A stretch of 58,315 bases of DNA from Bowmanella yangjiangensis (lineage in GTDB: Bacteria > Pseudomonadota > Gammaproteobacteria > Enterobacterales > Alteromonadaceae). The notes beneath the pieces are model-generated. The model was given only the letters and a program-made list of their open reading frames with translations. It searched no databases and was not told where the DNA came from. The position numbers and the translations under genes are program-made. The DNA is taken from positions 1 to 58,315 of the forward strand of contig NZ_JAFKCS010000023.1 in assembly GCF_017255015.1 (NCBI RefSeq), in the 5' to 3' direction. Shown piece after piece: positions 51,889-58,315 of the stretch (position 1 is the stretch's first letter; every line of letters starts with the position of its first letter).

Positions 51889-54345
51889 TCATTTGATTTT
51901 CTCTTGCACTTTCTTTTGCACCTCATCACCCAGTTGCAGGGCCCGAAACAGGGTGAAAAGGTTTTCCTCATGGCTATAGTTAAAGTTAACGTCCTGTTTT
52001 TGGCCAGGATTGTGCCCTTTAATTTTCATTTCCAGGTTCAGCCAGCCATCTGGTTTTAAATCAACCTTACTGGTGACAGATGAAATATCCATATTCTTTA
52101 AGGCCGACAAACTGGGTGCCAGGGTTGGTTGGCTGGCGAGTAAATCTTCAAAGGCCTGGTTGTCATAAATCAGTAATTTTGCTGGCCCTTCGTTATACAG
52201 TCTGCCACCTTGCACCTCAATGTGCCTGTCGGCAAGCTGGATAGGCACATCGGCGCTGATTCTGCCCCTTACCTCAATTCCTGCATCTTTGCCGAGGCTC
52301 GCCAGTTGTTTTGCATCTAAGTTTTTCAGATGCAAGGTGACCTGCTGTGGCTTGTCACTGAGCATAGCTTTAGGCAATAGAAAGGTGCCATCCAATACCT
52401 TGCCGCTTAAGGTTTCAACCCGCATCCCTTGTTCATCGCCCATCAGCTCGCCGCTGATATCGGTAATCTCAAGTCCGGCATTAACCGACCCTATATTCAG
52501 CCTAGCGGGGGGCAGATGAAGGCTACCTGAATGCCAATTAACCTCAGTGGCCAAATTGATGTCATTAACCAGATAATCTTGGTAGCTGAGGGATAATGAA
52601 TCTATACCCAGCGTAGCCATTAATACCTGGTTGTTAAGATTGTATTTGGCTGTACCAGCAAATTTTCCTTGGGTAAATGTCAGTTCTGGCAGCAAGGGGC
52701 GGGCAAGGGCGGTAAACTTGCTGGCACTTTGTGCTGGCAGTGTGAGCATAATCTGCTCCTGTACTTGTTCTATCGTCCCATGCAGACCTGAACTTAACTG
52801 CCAGCTATGGCTCGAGGTGCCTTGCAAAGGCTCAGTTAGTGGCATGGCTGCAGTGTGGCTAAGGCCGATATCCGCCAACTTCCATTTATCCGCTTGAAGC
52901 TCCTTTATCTGGCTGGTACCAGTCAGTGAGTAGACGGCATCCTGTAAGCTGAACTGGTGTTGATGATGAAGCCCATTGGCCTGGCCTTGCGGCGCAACGA
53001 ATTTGTCCACTGATAGATCAAGATGCCCTCTGACACTAGCAAGATCGGCTGACCGACCAAAGAGGCTGGCAGATAAATTGCTGAATCTATTGTCTTTGAA
53101 ATGACCGGCAGCCACTGCTGCTTGGGCATTCACCTCGCCTCCCTGCACTGAGCTATAGGTAAAATCAGCGTTTAGCTTAAGCGCATCGACCTGCCAGTCT
53201 GGGTCTTTCCACCTTTCGGCGCTGACCTGCCAAGCTTGCCCGGTAAGCTGGTATTGTGGTTGTCCCGCTGAAAACTGCAGCGCAAAGTCTCCCATACCCT
53301 GCATGGCCAATGGAAATAGCTTGGCCTGCCTGGCATCAGGAGTGAGATGACTATCGAGCTGATATCTGCCCGTCAGCTTACCTGATTGCTGCCAGAGCAA
53401 ATCCGTTACACGCAACTGTCCCGCGCTATTACCTTTAAACTCGGCGTGCAGGCGGGGCGTGGAGAGTTGTTGTAAGGAAAATGCCACCGGTAGAGGCAGG
53501 TTAATCTGCAATTGTTCCGGCTTGTATGCATCGGCCATGGCATAAGGCAAGGGACATTGCTGCAGGGCAATACTTAAGGGCAGGGCGGTTAAGTCAGCTT
53601 GTCCTTGTAAACTTAAGATATCCAGCGACAAACCCAAGGTACCTTGTGCCGCAAGTAATAACAAACAACGCTGGTCTTTTACGTTGTGTTGATAGGGAAT
53701 TTGCAGTGCCAGGTTGTGCTGGCTGGTGACAAATTGTCCATCAAAACTCACCTGACTTTGAATGACGGTGTTGAGTAGCTCTGGTGGCAGGCTGTCGGGG
53801 ATGGGAAAATAATCAGCAAGACTGGTTAATGACCAGTTAATTTGCGCTTGAGCCTGGTTGTCAGTTAAGGCGACCGCAGCCTGCCAAGGGCCATCCAGTC
53901 GTAGTTCACCTTTATCGTAGTGCACGGCCAATTCCAACGGCTGGCGAAGCATGGGGCTTTGCAGGTTTAGGGCCGCGATGCTGACAGACGGCAGCGTTGG
54001 GATCTGCCAACGCAGCGGCTGCTGGTCGGCCTTGTTAGCCGCAGTACTGGGCTGATGTGTTATGGCCAGTTTGGCAATCTGCAGGCTATTGCTCGCATAT
54101 ATGACCTGTTGACCATCGAGTACAAAGCCAGGGCCGCTAAGACAAAGTTGCTTAGCATCAATTTGCCAGCTGCCATTCTCACGGCTAAGTGAAAATTCCA
54201 GGCAATCCAGGCTTAGCTGATAAGGTTTTAGATAGTGATTGGCCAGCGAAAAGGCAAGAGGGTGGCGAAAGCTGTACACTAGGGCAATGATTATCAGACC
54301 AGCAATCAATATCCCACTTACCCATTTGAAGGCTGCTTTCATCAA
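51889..54345 (-). CDS. ydbH: YdbH family AsmA-like protein
   Basis: An 818-residue protein with one N-terminal membrane helix (about 8-28) and a long periplasmic beta-rich region. The C-terminal YdbH/dicarboxylate-transport-like domain is recognised around GRISADVPIQLADRHIEVQGG and the end KGHNPGQKQDVNFNYSHEEN. AsmA-like proteins (YdbH, TamB, YhdP) carry phospholipids to the outer membrane. It is the first gene of the operon. E. coli YdbH is of similar length. Confidence 0.9.
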   Translation of the reverse strand: MMKAAFKWVSGILIAGLIIIALVYSFRHPLAFSLANHYLKPYQLSLDCLEFSLSRENGSWQIDAKQLCLSGPGFVLDGQQVIYASNSLQIAKLAITHQPSTAANKADQQPLRWQIPTLPSVSIAALNLQSPMLRQPLELAVHYDKGELRLDGPWQAAVALTDNQAQAQINWSLTSLADYFPIPDSLPPELLNTVIQSQVSFDGQFVTSQHNLALQIPYQHNVKDQRCLLLLAAQGTLGLSLDILSLQGQADLTALPLSIALQQCPLPYAMADAYKPEQLQINLPLPVAFSLQQLSTPRLHAEFKGNSAGQLRVTDLLWQQSGKLTGRYQLDSHLTPDARQAKLFPLAMQGMGDFALQFSAGQPQYQLTGQAWQVSAERWKDPDWQVDALKLNADFTYSSVQGGEVNAQAAVAAGHFKDNRFSNLSASLFGRSADLASVRGHLDLSVDKFVAPQGQANGLHHQHQFSLQDAVYSLTGTSQIKELQADKWKLADIGLSHTAAMPLTEPLQGTSSHSWQLSSGLHGTIEQVQEQIMLTLPAQSASKFTALARPLLPELTFTQGKFAGTAKYNLNNQVLMATLGIDSLSLSYQDYLVNDINLATEVNWHSGSLHLPPARLNIGSVNAGLEITDISGELMGDEQGMRVETLSGKVLDGTFLLPKAMLSDKPQQVTLHLKNLDAKQLASLGKDAGIEVRGRISADVPIQLADRHIEVQGGRLYNEGPAKLLIYDNQAFEDLLASQPTLAPSLSALKNMDISSVTSKVDLKPDGWLNLEMKIKGHNPGQKQDVNFNYSHEENLFTLFRALQLGDEVQKKVQEKIK

Positions 54346-54405
54346 ATCCCTGCTTGCCCATGCATAAAGGCCTCTAGCTTAGCGCAAAATACCCTTTGTT
54401 GAGAA

Positions 54406-54764
54406 TCAGGATCGGGTGATCTGCACCTGCTGACCGTCGCGTAGCCGCTCTGCTCCGCGCACCGCGACTTTATCACCGGCCTTTAATTGCCCCTGTTCTG
54501 CCAGTGGGCCATCATAAAGTTCGCGGATTGTCTGGTTAATATCATTCAGTGCAGCAGCTTTGTAAGATCGAGACTAATACGCAGTTCTCTGGGACGCTGG
54601 CTGGCCAGGTTAACCTGCGCCACCCCAGGAATACGTGCCAGGCGGGGCTCAATTACATCTTCAATCAGTTGTTGGCATGGCGACATATCTTGCGCGTCAT
54701 TACCTGGTGTGGTTCTTAGTCGTAGTGATGCGGCAGGCGGCAAAATGTTGCGGCGAAAATTCAA
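54406..54764 (-). pseudogene. Decayed RND efflux transporter/adaptor remnant
   Basis: On the minus strand, 54764-54546 reads as an RND permease piece (SLRLRTTPGND, IEPRLARIPGVAQVNLASQRPRELRISLD) that hits a stop after TKLLH. Shifting frame at about 54550, the sequence continues as a piece like an adaptor (MFP/HlyD) C-terminus: LKAGDKVAVRGAERLRDGQQV with a stop at 54406. Neither piece has a start signal or full length, and the order (permease before adaptor) is the reverse of the usual operon. I judge it to be a gene relic produced by deletion or rearrangement. Nothing else lies between ydbH and gltA. Confidence 0.7.
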
Positions 54765-54830
54765 GCTATTAACACCATGTTACAGGTTGAAAGATTTGCT
54801 TGTGAACGGCTTACAATTTTGAGCGTGCAT

Positions 54831-54857
54831 AAAAAAACCGCCTTATGGCGGTTTTTT
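54831..54857. terminator. gltA: Bidirectional terminator of gltA
   Basis: ACCGCC (54837-54842) pairs with GGCGGT (54847-54852) over TTAT, with an A run on the left and a T run on the right. On the minus strand the seven T residues lie after gltA. Confidence 0.9.
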
Positions 54858-54872
54858 CAATTCAGACACTGA

Positions 54873-56153
54873 TTACTTGTTCAGTGGCTGGTATTTACGC
54901 GCGTCGTGGCCAGTATACAACTGACGGGGACGACCGATTTTCTGACCTGGCTGGCTGAGCATTTCGTGCCAGTGAGAAATCCATCCCACAGTACGAGCCA
55001 AAGCGAAAATACAGGTGAACATGTTAGTTGGGATACCAATGGCTTTCAGGATAATGCCTGAGTAGAAGTCCACATTGGGGAACAACTTCTTGTCTTTGAA
55101 GTAGGGGTCTGACAGCGCAATACGCTCCAGTTCCATGGCCACATCCAACAATGGATCCTGAATATTCAGCTCGGCCAAGACTTCGTGACAGCTCTCACGC
55201 ATTACTGTTGCTCGTGGGTCATAATTCTTATAAACGCGGTGACCGAAGCCCATCAGACGGAATGGGTCGTTTTTGTCTTTCGCGCGTTCAATAAACTCTG
55301 GAATGCGATCCACTGAGCCAATTTCTTCCAGCATGTTCAAACAGGCTTCGTTGGCACCACCGTGTGCAGGTCCCCACAAAGAGGCAACCCCAGCAGCAAT
55401 ACATGCATAAGGGTTGGCACCTGAAGAGCCGGCTAAACGAACAGTACTGGTAGAGGCATTTTGCTCATGGTCAGCATGCAAAGTGAAGATGCGATCCATG
55501 GCACGAACCACGGCTTCACTGGCGTTGTACTCTTCAGCGGGTACAGAGAACATCATGTTCAGGAAGTTGGCCGCAAAAGAACGGTCATTGCGCGGGTAAA
55601 CAAAGGGCTGACCAATGTTGTACTTGTAGCACATAGCGACCAAAGTGGGCATTTTTGCTACCAGGCGGTACGCACTGCGCAAACGCTGCTCTGGGTCTGA
55701 AATATCCAGGTCGTCGTGATAGAACGAAGACATAGCTCCAACGGTACCGCATAGCATCGCCATAGGGTGGGCGTCGCGACGGAAACCGCGGAAGAAGTTA
55801 TTCACCTGGTCATGCACCATAGTGTGACGGGTGATGGTGTTTTTGAACTGAGCATACTGCTCAGCAGTGGGCGCTTCGCCGTGCAGCAGCATGTAGCAGA
55901 CTTCAAGATATCCGGCGTCACGGGCCAGGTCTTCAATCGAATAACCGCGGTGTAACAGAATGCCTTTCTCACCATCTATATAAGTGATAGACGATTCGCA
56001 AGAGCCTGTAGCCATAAAACCGGGGTCGAACGTGAAGTAACCATTGGCGCCCAATGACCGAACATCGATCACATCATGGCCTGCTGTTCCAGATAGAATA
56101 GGGAGTTCGATCTCCTTGTCGCCTACCTTTAAGATGGCCTTTTGATCTGCCAT
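54873..56153 (-). CDS. gltA: Citrate synthase (type II)
   Basis: A 426-residue hexameric-type citrate synthase. The N-terminal short domain [14 protein letters not shown] and [22 protein letters not shown] are visible; catalytic His and Asp lie in [15 protein letters not shown] and [15 protein letters not shown], as expected. It condenses acetyl-CoA and oxaloacetate. It is divergent from sdhCDA, the standard arrangement of this locus in gammaproteobacteria. Confidence 0.97.
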   Translation of the reverse strand: MADQKAILKVGDKEIELPILSGTAGHDVIDVRSLGANGYFTFDPGFMATGSCESSITYIDGEKGILLHRGYSIEDLARDAGYLEVCYMLLHGEAPTAEQYAQFKNTITRHTMVHDQVNNFFRGFRRDAHPMAMLCGTVGAMSSFYHDDLDISDPEQRLRSAYRLVAKMPTLVAMCYKYNIGQPFVYPRNDRSFAANFLNMMFSVPAEEYNASEAVVRAMDRIFTLHADHEQNASTSTVRLAGSSGANPYACIAAGVASLWGPAHGGANEACLNMLEEIGSVDRIPEFIERAKDKNDPFRLMGFGHRVYKNYDPRATVMRESCHEVLAELNIQDPLLDVAMELERIALSDPYFKDKKLFPNVDFYSGIILKAIGIPTNMFTCIFALARTVGWISHWHEMLSQPGQKIGRPRQLYTGHDARKYQPLNK

Positions 56154-56381
56154 AAGATGCTCTCCTTCAGATTGCTTCTGTGGTGGTGTGTTGCAACTTT
56201 TCCAGACTGGTACGCAGGAAGCAGACAGCCGAAATAAAGAGCGGAAAAGTTCACACAGGCGTTTAAAAAGTGCCGCTATTTGTACTGATATTAGCGTTCC
56301 AAGTCAATTTTAATGCGTTTTCGCCTGATATCTATTCAACTAAAGTTTAGTGTCATGTTGGGAATCTCCCCTATAACCTAG

Positions 56382-56392
56382 GCGCAACGCTG
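56382..56392 (+). repeat. First copy of the GCGCAACGCTG direct repeat
   Basis: An 11-base element found twice in the gltA-sdhC region, the other copy being at 56790-56800 near the predicted sdhC transcription start. Both copies are followed by ATT or GATT. It may be a binding site for a shared regulator. Confidence 0.4.
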
Positions 56393-56757
56393 ATTTTGCG
56401 ATTTGAATGCAAAATTGCGGCGGCCAAGTGTATGCGTCCTGCTTATGGGCTTGCAAAGGATTTTGCCAAAGCCTGAGCAAAAAAGCCGATGTTTTATCGG
56501 CTTTATACTTGGTGAAACATCTTGTTTGGTCAGTGCTTACAAGGGATGCGCGCTTGTTATGCGCGTCAATCTATCAAGAAGCTATGATTTAGTTTACTTT
56601 CTTCTATTGAATAGGAAATAAACAAAATCCAAACAAGGCGTTAGGACGTAACAAAAATTGTAATTATGGCTAGGGCTGGATATACTTTGCGACGTTTAAG
56701 TAGCGGTGTTTGTAGCATTTTTTTAACAATTTGATGCAGCACCCCGTCGTTTAATTT

Positions 56758-56786
56758 TTGACAGCTTGAATAGAGAGACGGTTAAT
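56758..56786 (+). promoter_or_regulatory. sdhC: Candidate sdhC promoter
   Basis: A perfect -35 TTGACA (56758-56763) is followed after 17 bases by GTTAAT (56781-56786, four of six matches to TATAAT). It is 66 bases upstream of the sdhC start, so the leader would be about 60 bases. Confidence 0.55.
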
Positions 56787-56851
56787 CTTGCGCAACGCTG
56801 GATTAGCGACGTAGAACTCAACCCTTCCGGGGGTGTAACGGGCAACAAATC

Positions 56852-57226
56852 GTGAAAAAACAAAGACCAGTAAATTTACAACTCAATACGATTAGTTTTC
56901 CTCCATCTGCCATTGTTTCCATTTTGCATCGGATAACAGGTGTAGCTATGTTCTTTGCCTTGATTTTTGTGATCTCGGCTTGGGCAGTGTCTGTATCCTC
57001 TGCAGAAGGTTTTGACATGGTGGTGGAATGCATGAATGGCGTTTTGGGTAAGCTGATTGCCATCGGCACAGTTTCTGCCTTCATCTATCACCTTCTGGGT
57101 GGCCTGCGCCATGTGATCATGGACATGGGGCACTGGGAAGAATTGCAATCCGGTAATGCCAGCGCTAAAGCTGTTATTGCTCTTTGGATTGTTCTGACAG
57201 TCGTAGTGGGAGTCGTACTATGGTAA
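56852..57226 (+). CDS. sdhC: Succinate dehydrogenase cytochrome b556 subunit
   Basis: A 124-residue membrane subunit with three helices. The family pattern RPVNLQLNTISFPPSAIVSILHRITG is split at residues 5-30 with the Ser/Arg quinone-site and SILHRITGV; the heme-ligand His lies in IYHLLGGLRHVIMD. The start is GTG at 56852. Its last bases overlap sdhD. Confidence 0.95.
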   Translation: MKKQRPVNLQLNTISFPPSAIVSILHRITGVAMFFALIFVISAWAVSVSSAEGFDMVVECMNGVLGKLIAIGTVSAFIYHLLGGLRHVIMDMGHWEELQSGNASAKAVIALWIVLTVVVGVVLW

Positions 57227-57567
57227 CTAATCAGGCCAGTCTGAAGCGTAACGGCGTTCAGGACTATTTATCTCTGCGCACCACCGCAGCCATTATCGCG
57301 TCTTTCTTCCTTTATATGGCGTGGTTCTTTATTTCAACGCCACAGATCACTTTTGAAATCTGGCAGGCGTTGTTTGCTGGTCTGGGAATGAAGGTCTTTA
57401 CCCTGGCGGCGCTGGTTTCCATCATGATCCATGTGCGCATCGGCCTTTGGCAGGTTCTGACCGACTACGTTAAAGCTGCGGCTTTGCGTGGCACTATTCA
57501 GTTCCTGTTAAACCTATTGGCTTTTGCCTACGTTGCTGTAGGTCTGTTCGTATTGTGGGGTGTGTAA
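57220..57567 (+). CDS. sdhD: Succinate dehydrogenase membrane anchor subunit
   Basis: A 115-residue three-helix anchor subunit that with SdhC binds heme b and ubiquinone. The heme-ligand His lies in SIMIHVRIGLWQVLTDYV. ATG at 57220 overlaps the sdhC stop codon by seven bases; the frame is open upstream to 57184 within sdhC. Confidence 0.94.
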   Translation: MVTNQASLKRNGVQDYLSLRTTAAIIASFFLYMAWFFISTPQITFEIWQALFAGLGMKVFTLAALVSIMIHVRIGLWQVLTDYVKAAALRGTIQFLLNLLAFAYVAVGLFVLWGV

Positions 57568-58315
57568 GTGACTATTCCAGTACATGAATTTGATGCAGTG
57601 GTAATTGGCGCCGGTGGCGCAGGCATGCGTGCCGCCCTGCAGATTTCCCAGTCCGGCAAATCCTGCGCTTTGCTGTCTAAAGTATTCCCAACCCGTTCCC
57701 ACACAGTATCTGCTCAAGGCGGTATTACGGTTGCACTGGGCAATGCCCATGACGACAACTGGGAATGGCACATGTATGACACGGTTAAAGGTTCCGATTA
57801 TATCGGTGACCAGGATGCCATCGAATATATGTGTAAGACAGGTCCAGAAGCCATTATTGAGCTTGAAAATATGGGCCTGCCTTTTTCACGTTTTGAAAAC
57901 GGTAAGATTTATCAGCGTCCTTTCGGTGGCCAGTCCAAAAACTTTGGTGGCGAGCAGGGCGCACGTACAGCCGCGGCTGCTGACCGCACCGGTCACGCCT
58001 TGTTGCACCTGCTGTATCAGCAAAACGTTAAGAACAAAACCAAGGTATTCAGTGAATGGTATGCCCTGGACCTGGTGAAAAACCAGGACGGCGATGTGGT
58101 TGGCTGTACCGCCATCGATATCGAAACCGGTCAGGTGGTGTACTTCAAGTCTAAAGCCGTTGTTTTAGCTACTGGTGGTGCTGGTCGTATTTACGCCTCT
58201 ACCACTAACGCGCATATCAATACGGGTGACGGCGTGGGCATGGCCCTGCGTGCTGGTGTCTGTCTGCAAGATATGGAAATGTGGCAATTCCACCCCACAG
58301 GTATCGCTGGTGCTG
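57568..58315 (+). CDS. sdhA: Succinate dehydrogenase flavoprotein subunit (N-terminal part)
   Basis: GTG at 57568 follows the sdhD stop codon directly and the frame stays open to the window end, giving 249 residues. The FAD motif [13 protein letters not shown], the covalent-FAD segment [13 protein letters not shown] and [27 protein letters not shown] are those of SdhA. The C-terminal part and sdhB lie outside the window. It oxidises succinate to fumarate. Confidence 0.97.
   Translation, partial: MTIPVHEFDAVVIGAGGAGMRAALQISQSGKSCALLSKVFPTRSHTVSAQGGITVALGNAHDDNWEWHMYDTVKGSDYIGDQDAIEYMCKTGPEAIIELENMGLPFSRFENGKIYQRPFGGQSKNFGGEQGARTAAAADRTGHALLHLLYQQNVKNKTKVFSEWYALDLVKNQDGDVVGCTAIDIETGQVVYFKSKAVVLATGGAGRIYASTTNAHINTGDGVGMALRAGVCLQDMEMWQFHPTGIAGA

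Larger units (their letters stand above)
56154..56851. promoter_or_regulatory. gltA / sdhC divergent control region
   Basis: These 698 non-coding bases hold promoters for both TCA operons. Landmarks: an inverted repeat ATTTTGC/GCAAAAT at 56393-56415, a terminator-like hairpin AAAGCCGAT/ATCGGCTTT at about 56483-56507, an 11-bp direct repeat GCGCAACGCTG at 56382-56392 and 56790-56800, and an sdhC promoter at 56758-56786. The frame 56403-56621 inside it does not look like a gene. Confidence 0.6.

Noticed and set aside
54487-54822. Plus-strand frame of 111 residues opposite the RND remnant
   Set aside because: The protein similarity is on the minus strand; the plus frame has no signature.
56403-56621. 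72-codon frame in the gltA-sdhC intergenic region
   Set aside because: It contains a terminator-like hairpin, lacks a Shine-Dalgarno, and its composition is not gene-like.

Overview
The window reads as a chromosomal segment from a marine-type gammaproteobacterium of the order Alteromonadales, most likely family Alteromonadaceae. This is an inference from gene content and order, not from a database search. The pointers are a monomeric-type isocitrate dehydrogenase, a cspD/clpS-clpA/infA/aat/trxB block like that of enterics and Shewanella, a Bpt-type aminoacyl transferase, a Shewanella-like valine degradation operon, TorF and DUF3718 proteins, and the gltA / sdhCDA divergent TCA locus. About 57 protein genes are supported, including two cut by the window edges. 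I saw no rRNA, tRNA, CRISPR array, prophage or intact insertion sequence. Gene density is high and most of the window is core genome.

Layout. 1-6.6 kb: end of icd, cspD, the N-degron block (clpS, clpA, bpt, aat), infA and trxB. 6.7-9.5 kb: a RimK-like ATP-grasp ligase with an extra N-terminal domain, head-to-head with a GNAT acetyltransferase fused to a C39-like cysteine peptidase. I regard this as the best candidate for an uncharacterised system. 9.6-18.4 kb: yfbV, a secreted S9 peptidase, a CNNM/CBS membrane protein, a cyclic-nucleotide-binding patatin phospholipase, a thioesterase and a REC-TPR response regulator. 18.5-24.2 kb: valine/isobutyryl-CoA degradation operon (mmsA, acyl-CoA dehydrogenase, 3-hydroxyisobutyryl-CoA hydrolase, mmsB, SDR) behind a LiuR-like palindrome. 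24.3-32 kb: gmhB, a shortened YejM-like protein, yejL, ndpA, a two-domain pterin-synthase-like protein, an M23 peptidase with an HxD motif, small proteins and an M61 peptidase. 32-35.3 kb: PilZ protein, Mpo1-like protein and a LytS/LytTR two-component pair.

35.4-44.5 kb: TorF, DUF3718, 6-phosphofructokinase, a lipoprotein gene overlapping lhgO, pirin, a small lipoprotein translationally coupled to a second REC-TPR protein, and a GlxA-type regulator. 44.5-48.2 kb: a short scar of a DCC-family gene, a lipoprotein fusing an S41 peptidase to a serine beta-lactamase-like hydrolase, and a PEP-CTERM exported protein preceded by a sigma-54-like promoter. 48.3-54.3 kb: two minus-strand operons, terC-mscS-map-dcyD and ydbH-ynbE-ydbL (the outer-membrane lipid bridge). 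54.4-54.8 kb: a decayed remnant of an RND efflux system. 54.9-58.3 kb: gltA divergent from sdhCDA across a 698-bp intergenic region with a direct repeat, hairpins and a good sdh promoter.

How the genes work together. The N-degron genes form one functional module: Aat and Bpt add destabilising N-terminal residues, ClpS recognises them and delivers the substrate to ClpA(P). The mms genes take isobutyryl-CoA to propionyl-CoA, but the usual enoyl-CoA hydratase gene is missing from the operon. GltA and SdhCDA are TCA enzymes sharing one control region. YdbH, YnbE and YdbL act together in the envelope. Start sites were reassigned where a Shine-Dalgarno sequence or family N-terminus favoured a downstream codon; each case is stated in the entry.
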